The position numbers were made by a program, and so were the translations under genes. Below the pieces are notes generated by a model, which worked only from the letters and a program-made list of their open reading frames with translations, was not told the DNA's origin and made no database searches. This document shows, in pieces, positions 62,352-64,000 of a DNA stretch of 64,000 nt. Position 1 is the stretch's first letter. Each line of letters begins with the position of its first letter. The DNA comes from Arthrobacter sp. StoSoilB5 (GTDB lineage: Bacteria; Actinomycetota; Actinomycetes; Actinomycetales; Micrococcaceae). The stretch is from contig NZ_AP024646.1 of assembly GCF_019977235.1 (NCBI RefSeq), positions 4,464,001 to 4,528,000 of the forward strand, written 5' to 3'.

Positions 62352-63722
62352 CTACGTTACGGGCCCCGTATTGGCGGAGTACTTGGAAACTGTGGTGTAC
62401 CCGGCCTTGCTTCCCGTAACCCGCACGCTCATGGTGTCTGCTTGGTCGGCACTGACAACTACGTAGCTCTTGGCAGTTGCTCCCGTGATGGCAACACCTG
62501 ACCGGTACCACTGATACGTCAGGGTGGTTCCGGACGTCCACGTCCCCGGGTTGGCTGTGAGCGTGGAGCCAACCGTGAGCGTCCCCGTGATGGTGGGAGT
62601 GGGTGCGATCAGCGTGCCTGCCACTACCGTAGCCGTGGGCGCCGATTCCTTGGTGGTCGTTGCGTAGCCGGCCTTTGTCCCTGTAACGCGGACGGTCAAC
62701 CTGGCGCCCTGATCCGCGGCCGCAAGGACACGGGTGGCTGCTGTTGCACCGGCGATGGCCGTGCCGTTCTTGTACCACTGATAGGTCAGTGCAGTTCCGG
62801 TGGTCCACGTGCCGGGGTTGGCGGTCAGCGTGGATCCCACCGACGCCGTTCCGGAAATAGTGGGGGTCGGGGCCGTCAACGGGATCCCCGGAACAAACGA
62901 GAAATCACGAATCGTCACGGATTCAGGTGCCACATGGGCAGCATCACCGCCACCACCTCCGGTAACCCACAGATTGAAGTGGATCTGTTCATTGGCCGGA
63001 AGTGGAACCGTGGAGCCTTGCAGGACCGTCCTCTTCAGCAGCGTTCCGCCGTAGCCTTCGCCGGCAAACGTCTCAAAGGTGAGCTTGCCCGGTTCCCAAA
63101 CCATCCTGTGGGTAAGGATCGGGGCGTTCGTGACATCGAACGTGACAGTGTTGTTCCCCTGCCCAGGCGGCAGGGTGGCGTCAAACCAATAGCCATGCCC
63201 TTGAGTGACGGGCCAGTTCTGGCCATAGGCAGCTCCACCTCCCCAGGCGGACGCCTCGCAGAGGTCGATTTCCGTATAGCCGGGTTGGGCCGCGGGGTCG
63301 TAGGTGAACAGGCAACCCCACACGACTTCCTTCTGGAGCGCGCTCACGTCCTTTTCCACGGTGGTGCTGTACGTTCCGTAGCCAAAGCCCTCACGCGTGG
63401 ATTGGAACTCCGCGCCCTTGGGAGCCGAGCCGGTTGGGTTGGTGATGGAGAGTTTGACGTACCCGTTGGTGTCCGGGTTGCTCACGTTGTTCGCGTCCCA
63501 ACTCGCGTTGTACATCGGAGCCCCTCCCCAGAAACGCTTCTGCCAGTTGAAACCCTTCCAGGCGAAGCTCCCCACAGGGCCGGGGTCCTCAGCCATGGGG
63601 GTTGTATCGGCCGCCTGTGATGGGCCTGTTCCAGCGAGCATTGATAAACCGACCGCCAGCACGACGGCCAAACCTGTTGTTTTGATTCGCCCATGCGGAA
63701 TGAGCCCTACTGACCATGCCAT
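62352..63722 (-). CDS. Secreted GH16-like glycoside hydrolase with two Ig-like repeats
   Basis: This 456-residue protein has a signal peptide (about 1-37, ending GPSQA) and a GH16-type jelly roll with the catalytic motif EIDLCE (Glu151, Asp153, Glu156). This is the E-x-D-x-x-E form of laminarinases, agarases and carrageenases. Two tandem Ig-like repeats of about 85 residues follow (each starting APTPTI-GT, with GSTLTANPGTWT and LTYQWY). A beta-1,3-glucan or galactan is a likely target; the exact one cannot be read. GGAGG eight bases before ATG 63722 sets the start. Confidence 0.82.
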   Translation of the reverse strand: MAWSVGLIPHGRIKTTGLAVVLAVGLSMLAGTGPSQAADTTPMAEDPGPVGSFAWKGFNWQKRFWGGAPMYNASWDANNVSNPDTNGYVKLSITNPTGSAPKGAEFQSTREGFGYGTYSTTVEKDVSALQKEVVWGCLFTYDPAAQPGYTEIDLCEASAWGGGAAYGQNWPVTQGHGYWFDATLPPGQGNNTVTFDVTNAPILTHRMVWEPGKLTFETFAGEGYGGTLLKRTVLQGSTVPLPANEQIHFNLWVTGGGGGDAAHVAPESVTIRDFSFVPGIPLTAPTPTISGTASVGSTLTANPGTWTTGTALTYQWYKNGTAIAGATAATRVLAAADQGARLTVRVTGTKAGYATTTKESAPTATVVAGTLIAPTPTITGTLTVGSTLTANPGTWTSGTTLTYQWYRSGVAITGATAKSYVVVSADQADTMSVRVTGSKAGYTTVSKYSANTGPVT

Positions 63723-63970
63723 AGCCGTGTCCTCCATTGATGCGCCCAGACTCGTCGCCGGCAAAAGCCAGAGACCGCAACAACGTTCCACCCCCACGAG
63801 GAACGTGCAGTTCCTCGATTATCAAGTAGACGTCGGTCCTGAGGAAGCTAATTGAAGAACCAAAGTGGGAGATATGCCATCAATTGGATAACGGCACCCC
63901 GGCGCGGAGTAACCTTGGCATTGTCTGTTCATTTCGCGTACACGGCCTGGCTTCGGGAGGTCATATCACC
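63723..63970. other. Spacer between GH16-like gene and window end
   Basis: No complete gene is seen. It should contain the GH16 promoter on the minus strand and that of the next gene on the plus strand. Confidence 0.4.
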
Positions 63971-64000
63971 ATTCGCAGCGCCGGAATCCTGCTCTACCGG
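63971..64000 (+). CDS. Probable 5' end of a Nudix hydrolase gene, cut by window end
   Basis: The frame from 63971 reads IRSAGILLYR, which is how many actinobacterial Nudix hydrolases begin (SAGILLYRR). GGGAGG lies about ten bases upstream. No ATG, GTG or TTG is present in frame nearby; the start may be a rare ATT/ATC codon or a more distant CTG. The call rests on ten residues only. Confidence 0.35.
   Translation, partial: MRSAGILLYR

Overview
The window comes from a high-GC actinobacterium, most likely Arthrobacter or a close relative (Paenarthrobacter, Pseudarthrobacter). The evidence is the 302-residue Arthrobacter-type uricase, GTG/TTG starts, leaderless-looking genes with TANNNT -10 boxes, an AceE-type pyruvate dehydrogenase E1 and a SulP-carbonic anhydrase fusion. 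This placement is inferred from reading alone; no search was run.

Layout. 1-5.9 kb: a tRNA-Pro 3' part, then a divergent pair made of a tiny secreted peptide that carries the same C-terminal heptapeptide twice (338-538, minus) and an XRE-HTH/TPR regulator (663-1949, plus). I consider this the best candidate for an undescribed system, an RRNPP-like peptide-signalling module in an actinobacterium. purD-purC, an asparaginase and a sterol-carrier-type protein follow. 5.9-35.5 kb: a large purine catabolism region. It holds a fused xanthine dehydrogenase with its FAD subunit, XdhC and a MocA-like enzyme, guanine and 8-oxoguanine deaminases, uricase, purine permeases (AzgA and NCS2), an NCS1 transporter with an allantoin/hydantoin racemase-like protein, (S)-ureidoglycine aminohydrolase and an IclR/AllR-like regulator. 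It also holds genes that could burn the end product glyoxylate: malate synthase, malic enzyme, a pyruvate dehydrogenase E1 and a C4-dicarboxylate carrier. A 17-bp palindrome of the type TTTCC-N7-GGAAA recurs in front of at least six of these units, including a 58-residue unknown protein at 26074-26250, and so defines a candidate IclR regulon. Several purine steps (HIU hydrolase, OHCU decarboxylase, allantoinase, ureidoglycolate step) are not in the window.

35.5-49.5 kb: mostly housekeeping and accessory genes: a class A penicillin-binding protein, a GMP-synthase-like amidotransferase, an MFS exporter, an Amt ammonium channel with Glu in place of the first twin-His, a DUF1992 protein, a secreted FG-GAP protein, a SulP-STAS-carbonic anhydrase fusion, an adenylate kinase and an ArsR/AHSA1 pair whose operator spans the arsR start codon.

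49.5-64 kb: polysaccharide and surface functions. Two rhamnogalacturonan lyases (PL26-like and PL11) lie about 7 kb apart and share LacI-type operators. Between them lies an RpiR-controlled MFS/GAF/amidohydrolase operon. Then come an SDR, a processive-type GT2 glycosyltransferase coupled to a 58-residue protein with an LAXTG-like sorting signal, a secreted GH16-like enzyme with two Ig-like repeats, and the very start of a probable Nudix gene. Intergenic regions are rich in strong hairpins, including two copies of a REP-like palindrome that supply stop codons to the genes on both sides, and two compound palindromes that flank an orphan AbiEi/DUF559 gene.
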